Positions 1 to 10,638 of a stretch of DNA of 64,000 nt are shown in pieces. This DNA is from Alopecurus myosuroides (taxonomy: Eukaryota > Streptophyta > Magnoliopsida > Poales > Poaceae), in assembly GCA_028641055.1 (NCBI GenBank), contig CM054057.1, positions 398,706,541 through 398,770,540 of the forward strand, read 5' to 3'. The position numbers were made by a program, and so were the translations under genes. The number at the start of each line of letters is the position of its first letter. Position 1 is the stretch's first letter. A model generated the notes under the pieces. That model was not told the origin of the DNA, did not search any database, and worked only from the letters and a program-made list of their open reading frames with translations.

Positions 1-217
1 TTTTGCGTGTTATCTGCTATTCCACTGGGAATCAGTTGATACAAGAACTAGTAGTCAGTGGCTACTCATGCAAGTTTGTGGATTTACGAATATCCAAGGG
101 ATTGGTTGCTTCTGCAATTGGCATCAGGAATTAGCCGGAGAGTTTGTGGAGAGACACAATTTATCAAATCCTTGTTATCGTGTGAGTTCATCGAGAAGAT
201 CGGGCAACCCCTTATTA
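1..217 (+). repeat. RLG-A 5' LTR, 3' end only
   Basis: Positions 1-217 align with 27130-27346, the end of the 3' LTR, with about a dozen differences by eye. The end is inferred from the loss of similarity just before the PBS. The final bases are TTA here and TCA in the 3' copy, so the canonical CA end looks mutated. The level of divergence suggests an old insertion. Confidence 0.85.
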
Positions 218-220
218 TCT

Positions 221-235
221 TGGTATCAGATTTAC
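221..235 (+). other. RLG-A primer binding site
   Basis: TGGTATCAGATTTAC begins three bases after the LTR end. It fits the initiator tRNA-Met-type PBS (TGGTATCAGA core) used by many plant Ty3/gypsy elements. The same motif occurs in inverted orientation in the sibling fragment at 27557-27573. Confidence 0.75.
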
Positions 236-1671
236 AGGTTAACTCGGTGAGCTATCGTGATCTAGTAGATTAGTTCTTGTTTTCTTTACCTATCCACCGA
301 AAAAGCCACAAAAAATAGGAGTAGTTTCTTGCCTAGCCGTAGATCATCACCAATTGCATCCCCTAGTTGCTGTTTTGTGCTTGATTTTCGTGTTCCTTTT
401 CTCTTTTTGTGTATTTTTCGGTCTAGGTTTAGGGTTCTAAGTGTTCTTCGAGTCATCCCTGTCGTGTCCACAAAATTTCATCAAAAAACTCCAAGCAGAT
501 CCAAAGTTCCATCCAATTCGAGTTGGTTTCGGTTTTCTGCCGCGGCAGGAAATCTCGCTGAATCTCTGCCGCTGTCGTACCCTAGCCGCAGTCGGAGTTT
601 GCCCCGTTCGCGTGTTACAAAATCTGCCCGCGGCCCAGCCCACCGCTTACCCGCAGTTTCCACGCGCGTGCTGCCGCGGCAAGCGATCGCTGCGTTTCTC
701 TGCCGCGCGCATATTCCCTGCCGCGCGCCCACGCTGTTTGCCCGTGCCCAACCACAGACAGCCTCTGCTGTTTTGCACGCGCCCACCCACCCCGCGAAAA
801 CTGGCCGCGCGCTGGACTTTTTCCCTGTTCGCTGCACCCGCGCGCTGCCGCGACAGTGATTTGCTCTGTTTCTCTGCCGTTGTACACAGTTCCTGCCGTG
901 AGGTGATTTCTTGGCCCTAGTTTCTTTTCGGTTTATTTCTCTTTTACAATTTCTTTAGGATTTCTTTTCCTCTCTTTGTGAGACATAGCTACTGCCTGTC
1001 TACAGCAATATTTAGGTACCTTTACCCAAAATAATAGCTATTTCTTGCTCACTCTAGGCTGCTCATCATCACATATATTGTGTCACATTGAGAATCTTGT
1101 GCTTATTTTTGCTCCTAGCTAGGTTTGGCCAGTTATAAAAGTATAAAAAAAAGAGAAAAACAGAAAATAGAAAAGAGAAAAACAGAATTGAGAAAAGAGA
1201 AAAAGGCCTTGAGATACATTGCTATATTGTTATTGGAGTTGTTTTCATCACTACTATATTAACACTTTCCATTGAGCAATCTTGTGCCTATGATCTATTT
1301 GAGCATAGCTAGTGTCTTTCGAGTGCATTGCAATATTTCCATCCATATAATTGCATTACCACATTTGTCTCCACCTGTGGTGTGTGTTTCCTAGGTATAA
1401 TTTTTCTATCATCACAAACAACAAATAGGACTTGTTATTGGTGGTGTTAGGTATCCATACCAAGCCCCACTATATATCCTGCTTTGCTTTGTGTTAGCTA
1501 ATATCCCTGGGTATTCTTTTATTGACACCAAGTCATAGTAGTGCTGTTTACTTGTGGTAAGTATTGCTATTCACTTTGGAACAGTAAGTTAACCTCATTG
1601 CTTTGTTGTTTTGAGTGAGTTGTGAGAGAACACCACGTCCCATATTTTTGTTTTCACTAACACATTAATCT
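236..1671 (+). other. RLG-A untranslated leader
   Basis: There is no supported gene here. Positions 540-860 form a GC-rich block with repeated CCGCG/CGCGC words, which gives overlapping spurious ORFs on both strands. Positions 1140-1206 are a purine-rich tract of repeated AGAAAAA-type units. The segment around 290-470 is similar, inverted, to 27355-27510, showing it is conserved leader of this family. Confidence 0.6.
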
Positions 1672-3083
1672 ATGGAGTCTTCTATGGCTAGTGTTGCGCA
1701 GGTGGATAAAAGTGTTTGGAAAGCTACTGAGGCTACTTCTAAGAAGACTGTTGATGATATTCTCACATGGGGAGATCTGTCCAAATTTAGAGACATGATC
1801 AGTTCAAGAATTGATCAAAAACTTGATGAGTATGATGAAGTGGTAGCCACCTGAATTGATAAGAAGCTTGATGCCTATGATGAGAATTTGAGAAGGGATT
1901 TACAGCAGATGGACATTAAAATTGAGAAGCTGCTTCTCAAGAATCTGTTGATATTATGCAAGAATCTCTCACCAATTTGACTAGGCAAATTGCACAATTG
2001 TCTACTCAACTAGAGCAAAGAGGTAATGATGATGATTGGGAACCAGGCCGAGTCCAAGCTTATAATGGCCGTGGAGGTTTTGCTGCTAGAAGAATACAAG
2101 CTCATGATAATCATAGAGAAGATGATGGTTTGGGCAAGCCAAAATTTTATATTCCTCCTTTCTCTTTTGATAATGATGATGTAGAGGAATATTTGATGTG
2201 GGAGCTTAAAATTGAGAAGATATGGAGATTACATGATTACAATGAAGATAGGAAGATTAAATTGGCTTCTTCTAGTTTTGATGGTTATGCTCTATTGTTT
2301 TGGGATAATATTACACAATTGAGGGCAGAACATGGTGATCCTGAAGTGGTTACTTTGGCTACTATGAAGCAACTCATGAGGAACAGATTTGTGCCAAATA
2401 ATTATGTGAGAACATTGTATGATAAATTGCAACAATTGAAGCAAGGTACATTGTCTGTTGATGCTTATTATAGAGAGATGGAGTTGATTATTCAGAGGGC
2501 CAAAGTGAGAGAAGAACCAGAACATACTATGCAGCGTTTTCTCTCAGATTTGCAATTTAAAATAAGAAGCATTGTGAGGCACCTCCAATATAATGATATG
2601 AATGAATTGCTAAATCATGCAAGGGAGGCAGAATCACAGCTAGCCGAGGAGGCAAAGATGAGTGCTAGGAGGATGTTTTCACCTCGAAATAATAAATTTT
2701 CTTCTCCATCACCACAACCAGCACCTAGCTGTGGGGTTTCTACACACAAGGCCGAGAGCACACCCTCCACTTATAGGAGGCAAGTGCAACCAGCAGCAAG
2801 TGCTAGTGGATCCACTTCTTCCACAGCACGCAATAGAGATATGTTATGTCACACATGTGGTGGAAGAGGAAACTTTAAGACGGAATGCCCCAATAATAAG
2901 ACCATGCTTATTCATGAGGATAATGAGTATGAGACTGGAGATGATGCTGATCCTAATGAGGAGGATGATTGTGTTGAGCAAGGAGGTCCACTTGATGCTT
3001 ATGCCACACATTATCCCACTATTGTTTGCTCACAAAATGCTTCTGCTTTGAGTGTTATTCCTTCTCCAGAAAATCAGAGGTGA
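1672..3083 (+). pseudogene. RLG-A gag (broken)
   Basis: Encodes the structural Gag of a Ty3/gypsy element. The first ATG (1672) reads 60 codons to an in-frame TGA at 1852-1854. A second open stretch (1956-3083, 375 aa) holds a retrotransposon Gag domain at about its residues 70-235. It is followed by a zinc knuckle with spacing CX2CX4NX4C near 2849-2890, where the usual His is Asn, so metal binding is probably lost. An acidic tail follows. The protease continues in another frame after about 3075, indicating a frameshift. Clearly non-functional as a whole. Confidence 0.85.
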
Positions 3084-3517
3084 AATCTTTTCCAAAAAAA
3101 AAGCAATTGTAGGTCCTAAAATGGCTTGCAAAGTTATTATTGATGGAGGGAGTTGCAGAAATCTTGCTAGTAAAGAGCTATGTGCAAAACTGAAACTGAA
3201 ATATATTCCACACCCTCATCCTTATTATATACAATGGCTGAGTGATAAAGGAGAGATGAAGGTGAGCTACATGGTGAGAGTGGAGTTCCAAATTGGGCCA
3301 TATACTGATACCATTGAGTGTGATGTTGTGCCCATGTCGTTTGTCACATGTTGCTTGGAAGACCATGGCAGTTTGACAGTAATGTTACACATAATGGGAG
3401 AGCTAACACATACTAGTTGAATTGGCATGGGAAGGGTATTATTTTGAGACCTATGACACCACAGAAAATTGTAAATGAGTCTCGTCAAAAAACTAAAGTG
3501 AATTTAGAGAGGGATAG
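3084..3517 (+). pseudogene. RLG-A aspartic protease (broken)
   Basis: The protease region of pol begins in the frame open at 3052-3420. The active-site loop reads IIDGGSC (around 3139-3159), followed by a conserved hydrophobic region and a DVVPM motif. The usual flap region after it is damaged: a frame change and a stop at 3418-3420 fall inside homologous coding sequence. The remaining ~95 bp still resembles pol and is cut at the GATAG target site (3513-3517) by RLG-N. Coding similarity resumes at 10634-10638. Confidence 0.75.
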
Positions 3518-4527
3518 TGATGAAAGTGTTGACCACTAAGTTGGCCCAATCTTCACGAATCGACAAGAACGAACGAAGAACGCACGAAGAACGCGATGAA
3601 CACGATGAACACGAGAGGGGGGGAAATCGAGGGGGAATCGAGGGCAAATGCGTGGAAACACGAAAAGGGGGAAGATAACTCGTGAAGCCTACGAGGGATC
3701 GCAAACCCAAGTCAACAACACGCTAATTGAAACCGATTTCTCTCACCGGTCGGTCCACCGATCCAACAGAAGCCCAAAGGGGAAGGTTGGCAAGCACTAC
3801 TAGAATCACAAGGTGAAAGAGTAGCTCCTTGGAGAGATCTTGATACGATCCTAGATACACATCATAGGAGTAGTTCCTCAAAGAGGGATACACGAGAGCT
3901 AAGCTCCAAATGTTCTAACTTCAACTCTAACCCTAGATCTAGAATGGGGAGGACTATATATAGTCTAGTGCCAAAGGGGGTAGGTGGGACGATAAGAATA
4001 CAAGGGTCAAGGCCCCTAAAGTGGCACGCAGGCCGCGCAGGAGCGGAGGCTCCGGTGGGGGTCCGGTGGTGGCTCCGTAGTCAGCTACCCGAAGGGGTTT
4101 TAGGCGGAGGCAGCACCGGAGGCTCCGGTGGCGAGCGTGGAGCGGAGGCTCCGGTGGGATCTCCGGAGGTTCCGCTGGGGCTCCGGTGCTGGCTCCGGTG
4201 GTGGCTCCGCTGTCATCCACCCGAAGGGCTTTTGGGCGGAGTCCGCACCGGAGGCTCCGGTGGCCAGCGTGGGGCGGAGGCTCCGGTGGGAACACCGGAG
4301 GTTCCGCCGCCTGAAGCTTCCCGCCTTCGTCTCCTTGCGCTGGTCCTGCACGTTCGCCTTCCGCGTCTTCTTGGGCACCCTTAGAGGACTTGAACCTGAG
4401 CACACAAAGTGTTGAACCATGAGGTAGCGCACCATTCACCAAGTCACCGGAAACGTACGGAGATAGGAGTGAGTTCACCTTGTTGTGTATCGGTGTTGTG
4501 CTTGGTGGAATACGGTGGGCTACATCA
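3518..4527 (-). repeat. RLG-N 3' LTR (left copy)
   Basis: About 1010 bp, bounded by TGATGAAAG and CTACATCA on the + strand. It contains a GC-rich minisatellite-like block (about 4040-4310) built from GAGGCTCCGGTGG-type words. Compared with the right copy it lacks one ~42-bp part of that block and carries a short extra GGGGGAAT-type unit near 3630. Confidence 0.9.
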
Positions 4528-6437
4528 TCTCCCCCCCCCCCTTGAAAAAGAGTCGTCCTCGACTCTCGTTCCATCCATATGTGAGCGGGAGTAGGAATGT
4601 CGACGACGAAGATGTCGTTGAAGTTGAGCCGCTTGTCGAAGTTCATGTGACGGTAGGCTCGTAGTGGGTGTGGTCCCAAGGTGATGAAGATCATGAAATG
4701 TTCCTCCTTGGAAGGGTGGTGAAGAACTTGCGAGGCGGTGTAGTCGTTGAAGTTGAGCCTCTTATCAAAGATCATGCCAAGGTATGCTCGTGGAGGGTGT
4801 GGTCCAAAGGTGATGACGATCTTGACATGATCCTCCATGGGTGGATGAGGATGAGCTTGCGGAATCGATAGAGTGTAGATGAACTTGACGCATTGGTTGC
4901 ATGCCGCTCCATGGGTTGCGTTGTTGTTGATGCTCGTGTCAAAGTCCATGTATCTCGTGACGGTTGATGTGTAGTCGTGGTGGTCATTGTCGTTGACGCG
5001 CTTGTCGAACTCCAAGTACATCTTGACGTAGGGGATGTAGATGAAGAAGTCATTGTCGGGGATGCGCATGTGGAACTCCAAGTATATCTTGACATGAGGG
5101 TTGTAGGCGTAGAAGTCGTTGTCGTGGATGCGCTTGTCGAACTCCATGCACATCGTGACATGTGGTATGTAGGCGTAGAAGACGGTGATGTTGAAGTCCT
5201 TGTGACGCGCCGTGTAGATCTTGACTTGAGGAGTGTGGATGGAGAATGCTTTGTCGTAGAAACTCTTGTCAATCTCCATGTGGATCATGATGAGCGGAAA
5301 TTGCCCCTTCCAACTCTTCAAGCCGTTGTCGATGTTGATGCGATGTGGAGAGCCTTGTATGTGGAGAAGTCCATGAGGGCGAGGATGCTCGATGGGGTCA
5401 CCAAATCTCTGCAAAATAGACAACAAAGATGGAGAGAAAGTTGGTAAGCCGTTAGTGTCGATAAGCACACATGGGGTTTTGCTCTCAACTCTCATCTCAC
5501 TATTGGTGGCTATCATGGCAATGCCTCTAAGAACACTCATGCTTTTTCCACTCATTATGGGCTTGTGGCTCTCACTCACGTGATGGTGGATCTCTCTCTC
5601 ACCTCTCATCTCACTAGAAGCTTGAGAGGGGACACTAGAAGGCTCCAAAGTCTTGGCACAAGAGGTGTGCGGGTTTGTCGAAGTCGTTGCATTGCTTGGA
5701 GTCGGTAGTGTCATAGAATGTGGCGAGGAGGACTCGGTCATCTCATCTCTTGGGTTGATCTCCAAGTGTGGAAAGGGTGGCTTTCTTGGAGGAGGAGGTA
5801 GGGTCATGGCTTGTGTCGAAGGAAGCTCCATCAAATGGTAATGTAAGCCATGCCTTGTAGCATCCTCAAATGGTCGATGATGATGATGATGATGAAGATA
5901 TCCTTGTCTAGAATGGTGGCTTGAGCGTTGCCTTGTGGAGGTTGGCATGAGATGCTTTGAAGTCAAGGGGAGTGTGTCACCCAATTCGTCGCTACCTCCA
6001 TCAATGATAGATGAGCCATTGACGCCGGCTCTAGAGAGGTTGCATCGTTGGTCATTATCTTGAGGATAGGCTTGAAGAACTCGTGTCAACACTCGCGATG
6101 AGTTCGCGGACTCGTTGCAATTGACGCTTTCGTCACCATTGGTGGGCATGTCCAAGGAATTGAGAGCTAGTTGGTGTAAGGCATAGTATTGGCCTTCACT
6201 CATGTAGGCATGGTCACCATTTTGGTTGGCCACCATGATCATCTCATTGATAGCATTGGGAGCTCTCTTGTCGATGGTCGGAGTTGTCACTTGTGTCATT
6301 GGAGACGAAGAAGAAAAATGCCTTAGAGATGATGGCAAGGGATGAGCCTCATTGACAATGGCACATGCATCAACGTCTTCATCATAGAGTGGTAGAGTGG
6401 TATCCTCATGCGCATGGTGATGTCGATCTTGTGTCAT
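3954..6437 (-). CDS. RLG-N ORF2: repeat-containing protein reading through the PPT into the LTR
   Basis: 827 codons beginning 15 bp after ORF1's stop in another frame. Residues about 390-500 are degenerate 22-residue repeats with a D-K-R-x-N-D-N-D-type core, and a further ~43-residue repeat follows. The frame runs through the PPT as FQGGGGDD and ends within the 3' LTR. The motif FQGGG followed by acidic residues resembles the pol end of RLG-A at its own PPT, so the C-terminus may be a relic of pol. No enzyme domain was recognised. It could be untranslated internal sequence that merely stays open. Confidence 0.4.
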   Translation of the reverse strand: MTQDRHHHAHEDTTLPLYDEDVDACAIVNEAHPLPSSLRHFSSSSPMTQVTTPTIDKRAPNAINEMIMVANQNGDHAYMSEGQYYALHQLALNSLDMPTNGDESVNCNESANSSRVLTRVLQAYPQDNDQRCNLSRAGVNGSSIIDGGSDELGDTLPLTSKHLMPTSTRQRSSHHSRQGYLHHHHHHRPFEDATRHGLHYHLMELPSTQAMTLPPPPRKPPFPHLEINPRDEMTESSSPHSMTLPTPSNATTSTNPHTSCAKTLEPSSVPSQASSEMRGEREIHHHVSESHKPIMSGKSMSVLRGIAMIATNSEMRVESKTPCVLIDTNGLPTFSPSLLSILQRFGDPIEHPRPHGLLHIQGSPHRINIDNGLKSWKGQFPLIMIHMEIDKSFYDKAFSIHTPQVKIYTARHKDFNITVFYAYIPHVTMCMEFDKRIHDNDFYAYNPHVKIYLEFHMRIPDNDFFIYIPYVKMYLEFDKRVNDNDHHDYTSTVTRYMDFDTSINNNATHGAACNQCVKFIYTLSIPQAHPHPPMEDHVKIVITFGPHPPRAYLGMIFDKRLNFNDYTASQVLHHPSKEEHFMIFITLGPHPLRAYRHMNFDKRLNFNDIFVVDIPTPAHIWMERESRTTLFQGGGGDDVAHRIPPSTTPIHNKVNSLLSPYVSGDLVNGALPHGSTLCVLRFKSSKGAQEDAEGERAGPAQGDEGGKLQAAEPPVFPPEPPPHAGHRSLRCGLRPKALRVDDSGATTGASTGAPAEPPEIPPEPPLHARHRSLRCCLRLKPLRVADYGATTGPPPEPPLLRGLRATLGALTLVFLSSHLPPLALDYI
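4528..4545 (-). other. RLG-N polypurine tract
   Basis: The + strand reads TCTCCCCCCCCCCCTTGA. Its complement is a G-run purine tract directly against the 3' LTR, where plus-strand DNA synthesis is primed. This fixes the element's orientation. Confidence 0.8.
4940..5270 (-). repeat. 66-bp degenerate tandem repeats in RLG-N
   Basis: Successive copies of GAACTCCA start at 5007, 5073 and 5139, exactly 66 bp apart, with weaker copies on each side. A related ~129-bp duplication has AAGTTGAGCC at 4621 and 4750. The unit is a multiple of three, so the minus-strand frame is kept. Confidence 0.75.
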
Positions 6438-6452
6438 GGGAGGAATAGCTTC

Positions 6453-8336
6453 TCACTCTTGATGTTGGTGTTGCGCTTGTGGCGATGAAGGAAACTCATG
6501 GCCTTGATCATGAAGGTCATTGTTCATCCTCATAGAATGTCGCTCATGGAAGTTGTGGATGGGTGTTGGTGATGAAGTGTCTCTTGCCTCTTGCCTTGAT
6601 GAAGTAGTGGTATCATAGTGTCCATGGCGAGGATGATCTTGATCCTTGTCGAAGGCGGGGTGCGAATAGAAAGCACAATCTTGGTGAAGATGAGGTGGCG
6701 GCTCCCATTCCTCATATGGATGAGGACGCTCATGGTCCTTGCACCTTGTAACATTGATGCCAACGGCGCTCAAGTCGTTGTCTTCATGGCCTAGATGATG
6801 TGGTGCTTCATCCAATGTGGTAGGAGAAGAATCACGGATGGCATCTCCATTTGACGCACCATCTTGGTCGCCGCCGTGGCAATCCCACATTATGTGACCA
6901 TGGCCCTTGCAAATGGGGCATAAGAGGTCTTCATCTTGAAGGAGAGGGGAAAGTAGGCTCATAGCATCCGTGCCTAGTGGTGGTCGAAGTGGGCGCTCAT
7001 AAGAGTCTTCATCAAAGATGGGAAGTGAAGTAGCATGTTGAGCAATCCCACTTGATTGTTGTCGATGGTGGCGCTCAATGGGGTCTTCCTCGAAGATGGG
7101 GGAAGATAAGCCATAGGGAGCATTCGCACTCGCTTGATGTTGAGAAGTTCTCTCATTTGGGTCTTCATCAAAGATAGGCGGTGGAAGCTCATGTTGGTCA
7201 TCCTCATTGGTTTGGCGATGGCGATCATGATGGAGAGGGTGGCGCCGGTGGTCTTTGTGGTGGAGTTGAGGGAGGCATTCACTAGAAGCCATGTCGAAGG
7301 CACCTTCTTGATAATGGCTTTGGTCTTGGTGGTCATTGTGGTGGTGACACACATTTTGCCTTGGAAGCCTTGAATGTGGGCGAGCACCATCCATGAAGCC
7401 ATTTAGACCAATGTCATGAGTCGAGCTTGGAGAAGGTGGGTGATGAAGAATATCCGGTCGTAGAGGGTGATCTTGAAGAGGGTCACCACGGCCTTGTCGG
7501 TGTCGAGGTCGAGGTAGTGGTGATGGCGAGCGATGCTCAAACCAATGTCGTCGCGGAGCTTGTGGTGGAAGATGCGGTGAGGTGGGTGTACCACTCTCTT
7601 CCATATGGCGATGGTGATCATGGCGACGGTCTTGGTGATGAGCGTGGTGATGAGAGCGGGAAGCTTGTCGATGACGAAGCTTGCGGCGTTCCCGCACCTC
7701 ATGTGTGGGATGACTCCGAAAGTCATTTGGATGCCTTGGCTTCTTGGCCTTCTCGCTAGATGGGGCCTCGACGATGTCCTTCTTGTGGCGCGGTCTAGAT
7801 GTTGAGGATCTTGACGTGGCCAACTTGGCGGATTTCTTGTCGTTGCGCCATCTTGAGGTTGAAGGTACTTGTCTTGTGTTGGCCTTGGCATTCGCCTTGA
7901 AGCTCCAAGGTGGTGAGCATGAACCATCGGACATGTGATGTCTTGGCCACCGAAGCTTGGCGAGGAAGCGCTTGTAGGTGAGCTCGTCCATGTCGGAGTC
8001 ATTGTAGAGCTCCGCCATGGTCGAGGATGCGTTGTCGGTGTAGTAGGGCTCCATCTCGTCATCCAAGCTTGCGATGTCGTAGTTGTGGTAGTGGTTCATG
8101 TCGGTGGAGCTCGTGGAGTCGAAGTCGGCGTGGTGGTTGTGGTACTCCTCCATTTCGATGATGCTTGGGGAGGAGTAGTCGGTATAGAGCTCGACGTCGT
8201 GGTCGGAGTAGTGGTCGTCCACCACGTCGTTCTCGTAGGAATGGAGGTCCATGTCTAGCTCGTTGTAGTCGTAGTGGTCCATCATGGACTCATCATGGTC
8301 ATCATGGCCTCCATATGATCCGCTCTCTCTATACAT
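6453..8336 (-). CDS. RLG-N ORF1: His/Asp-rich gag-like protein with zinc knuckle
   Basis: 627 codons, uninterrupted. The N-terminal ~110 residues are very rich in Asp, Glu, His and Tyr. The middle is basic (Arg, Lys, His, Ser, Pro). Near residue 472 there is a CCHC knuckle with exact CX2CX4HX4C spacing (CPICKGHGHIMWDC), the nucleic-acid-binding motif of Gag. No conventional capsid domain was recognised. The start at 8336 is the first ATG of the frame and lies about 1.25 kb inside the PBS. The open frame despite LTR differences suggests either recent insertion or selection. Gag-like function is inferred from the knuckle and position only. Confidence 0.6.
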   Translation of the reverse strand: MYRESGSYGGHDDHDESMMDHYDYNELDMDLHSYENDVVDDHYSDHDVELYTDYSSPSIIEMEEYHNHHADFDSTSSTDMNHYHNYDIASLDDEMEPYYTDNASSTMAELYNDSDMDELTYKRFLAKLRWPRHHMSDGSCSPPWSFKANAKANTRQVPSTSRWRNDKKSAKLATSRSSTSRPRHKKDIVEAPSSEKAKKPRHPNDFRSHPTHEVRERRKLRHRQASRSHHHAHHQDRRHDHHRHMEESGTPTSPHLPPQAPRRHWFEHRSPSPLPRPRHRQGRGDPLQDHPLRPDILHHPPSPSSTHDIGLNGFMDGARPHSRLPRQNVCHHHNDHQDQSHYQEGAFDMASSECLPQLHHKDHRRHPLHHDRHRQTNEDDQHELPPPIFDEDPNERTSQHQASANAPYGLSSPIFEEDPIERHHRQQSSGIAQHATSLPIFDEDSYERPLRPPLGTDAMSLLSPLLQDEDLLCPICKGHGHIMWDCHGGDQDGASNGDAIRDSSPTTLDEAPHHLGHEDNDLSAVGINVTRCKDHERPHPYEEWEPPPHLHQDCAFYSHPAFDKDQDHPRHGHYDTTTSSRQEARDTSSPTPIHNFHERHSMRMNNDLHDQGHEFPSSPQAQHQHQE

Positions 8337-9574
8337 GGTTAGTCAACAAGCACAAGTGTATATATAGAGTGTGAGGACCTAAGAGCTCAAACCTCACCTT
8401 TTAGCAAATGTTGGAAACTAGTGGACCAAGCCAATACAAACCGATAGCAAAAAGAATGAAGTGACTTGAGTTCGAAAAATCCCAAAAACACGCTCCAAAA
8501 CACACACGGCTTATGGGTGGATGGCAAATGGGTTAGAAATGTGGCGAGGAAAACGACAAATCCAAAGAAAAGTTTGTTGTAAAACGTGGAGAAGAATCAA
8601 AGAAAAGTTAGCACAAAAACCAAACCTAGTGGATGAAAATGATATGGTGGAAACGAAAAAACACACACACACAAATGATAAATGGGATTAGTGCGGCCAA
8701 TGGACGAGGGGAGACGAAATGTACCTATCGAAGACTAAGCTCAATGCCACACCAACGCAAGGAGGACGCTAGCTCGAACCGCAATTAACAAGAGGCAACA
8801 AGATTCACAATGTGGCAACCGGTCACTCTCTTCTCTCTCGCAACTCGAAGCTAGGCGTTCCTACACATGATAGCAATTGGCATCGATCTTTGCTTCTTTT
8901 GGCTCTTTTTGCTTCTTGCTCTTTCTCCACTTTTTTTTTTGATTTTTCGCTTTTTGATGATGATGATGCGGAGATGATTCCCAAATGCCAATGCCTACTC
9001 GTAGCTAGTCTCTCACAAGCGCAAAACTCGCACTCTCGGTGCCACAATGCGATGCCAAGCGGTGTAAAAGAACTAGTCCAAGTAGGTAAGGTACACAAAG
9101 GAAAGGGTTAGTTCAAGCGGAAGCAAGTTATACCTATGCGGTGGATGATCTCGGACTTGCGGCCGGTGGATGTCGATGTCGTGTGGATCCGATGATGTAG
9201 ATGCGTAGGCGATGTCGATGGCGACGCGTAGGAACTTGCCTCACTCAAATCGGAGCAACGACGACAAAGAAAAACAAGATACAAAATCTGTCCAAGAATC
9301 GAAGAGCAGGATTTTTCTGAATTTTTTTGCTCAAATTCGAAATTTCTCCCAAATCAAGAAAAATTTTGGACAAATTCAAGAATTGTGGCTGAATAGAAAG
9401 ATGGGGAATGGTTTTTGGCAACAAATCTATGAAACAAAACCACGAAAAACTCAACGAATCAAGAGATCGGTCGAAATCCCTTTCGGCTATTTCTGGTCAA
9501 ATTTTCGAATTTATGGTGGATAGAAGAAAAATTGGTGGTAGGGGAGGGGGTGGGGTGTCGGATTCGTGTCAATC
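8337..9574 (-). other. RLG-N leader
   Basis: Lies between the PBS and ORF1. AT-rich and A-rich stretches (for example 8570-8680) contain no supported gene. Short ORFs here look random. Confidence 0.5.
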
Positions 9575-9589
9575 TAGCTCTGGATACCA
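9575..9589 (-). other. RLG-N primer binding site
   Basis: The complement reads TGGTATCCAGAGC, one base longer than the tRNA-Met-type TGGTATCAGAGC, and sits two bases inside the right LTR. Confidence 0.65.
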
Positions 9590-9591
9590 GA

Positions 9592-10633
9592 TGATGAAAG
9601 TGTTGACCTCTAAGTTGGCCCGATCTTCACGAATCGACAAGAACGAACGAAGAACGCAAGAAGAACGCGATGAACACGATGAACACGAGAGGGGGGGAAA
9701 TCGAGGGCAAATGCGTGGAAACACGAAAAGGGGGAAGATAACTCGTGAAGCCTACGAGGGATCGCAAACCCAAGTCAACAACACGCTAATTGAAACCGAT
9801 TTCTCTCACCGGTCGGTCCACCGATCCAACAGAAGCCCAAAGGGGAAGGTTGGCAAGCACTACTAGAATCACAAGGTGAAAGAGTAGCTCCTTGGAGAGA
9901 TCTTGATACGATCCTAGATACACATCATAGGAGTAGTTCCTCAAAGAGGGATACACGAGAGCTAAGCTCCAAATGTTCTAACTTCAACTCTAACCCTAGA
10001 TCTAGAATGGGGAGGACTATATATAGTCTAGTGCCAAAGGGGGTAGGTGGGAGGATAAGAATACAAGGGTCAAGGCCCCTAAAGTGGCACGCAGGCCGCG
10101 CAGGAGCGGAGGCTCCGGTGGTTTCCACCGGAGGTTCCGGTGGACCGAGCGGAGGCTCCGGTGGGGGTCCGGTGGTAGCTCCGTAGTCAGCTACCCGAAG
10201 GGGTTTTAGGCGGAGGCAGCACCGGAGGCTCCGGTGGCGAGCGTGGAGCGGAGGCTCCGGTGGGATCTCCGGAGGTTCCGCTGGGGCTCCGGTGCTGGCT
10301 CCGGTGGTGGCTCCGCTGTCATCCACCCGAAGGGCTTTTGGGCGGAGTCCGCACCGGAGGCTCCGGTGGCCAGCGTGGGGCGGAGGCTCCGGTGGGAACA
10401 CCGGAGGTTCCGCCGCCTGAAGCTTCCCGCCTTCGTCTCCTTGCGCTGGTCCTGCACGTTCGCCTTCCGCGTCTTCTTGGGCACCCTTAGAGGACTTGAA
10501 CCTGAGCACACAAAGTGTTGAACCATGAGGTAGCGCACCATTTACCAAGTCACCGGAAACGTACGGAGATAGGAGTGAGTTCATCTTGTTGTGTATCGGT
10601 GTTGTGCTTGGTGGAATACGGTGGGCTACATCA
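9592..10633 (-). repeat. RLG-N 5' LTR (right copy)
   Basis: About 1042 bp and nearly identical to 3518-4527 apart from repeat-unit indels. On the minus strand this is the 5' LTR, since the PBS lies immediately inside it. The GC-rich words near 10105-10410 include one extra ~42-bp block relative to the left copy. Confidence 0.9.
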
Positions 10634-10638
10634 GATAG

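Larger units (their letters stand above)
3518..10633 (-). mobile_element. RLG-N: nested LTR element with gag-like ORFs and no pol
   Basis: Flanked by GATAG at 3513-3517 and 10634-10638. Two similar LTRs end in TG...CA. Orientation is minus: a PBS-like site (reverse complement TGGTATCCAGAGC) lies beside the right LTR, and a C-run that is a PPT on the minus strand lies beside the left LTR. Two long ORFs (627 and 827 codons) fill the interior. No protease, RT, RNase H or integrase motif was seen, so it must depend on enzymes from another element. The layout recalls non-autonomous elements that carry only a gag-like gene (TR-GAG/LARD type). I do not assign a named family. Confidence 0.88.

Noticed and set aside
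329..920. Overlapping ORFs on both strands of the RLG-A leader
   Set aside because: They come from a GC-rich block with few stops. No motif, and the sequence lies between PBS and gag.
4977..5447. 156-codon + ORF in the 66-bp repeats
   Set aside because: Shadow of the minus-strand repeat ORF.
7935..8258. Val-rich + strand ORFs opposite RLG-N ORF1
   Set aside because: Antisense shadows of the Asp/His-rich minus ORF; composition follows from it.
10586..10638. Start of the RLG-A RT ORF inside the RLG-N LTR
   Set aside because: The ATG belongs to the nested LTR; true pol sequence starts at the GATAG duplication.
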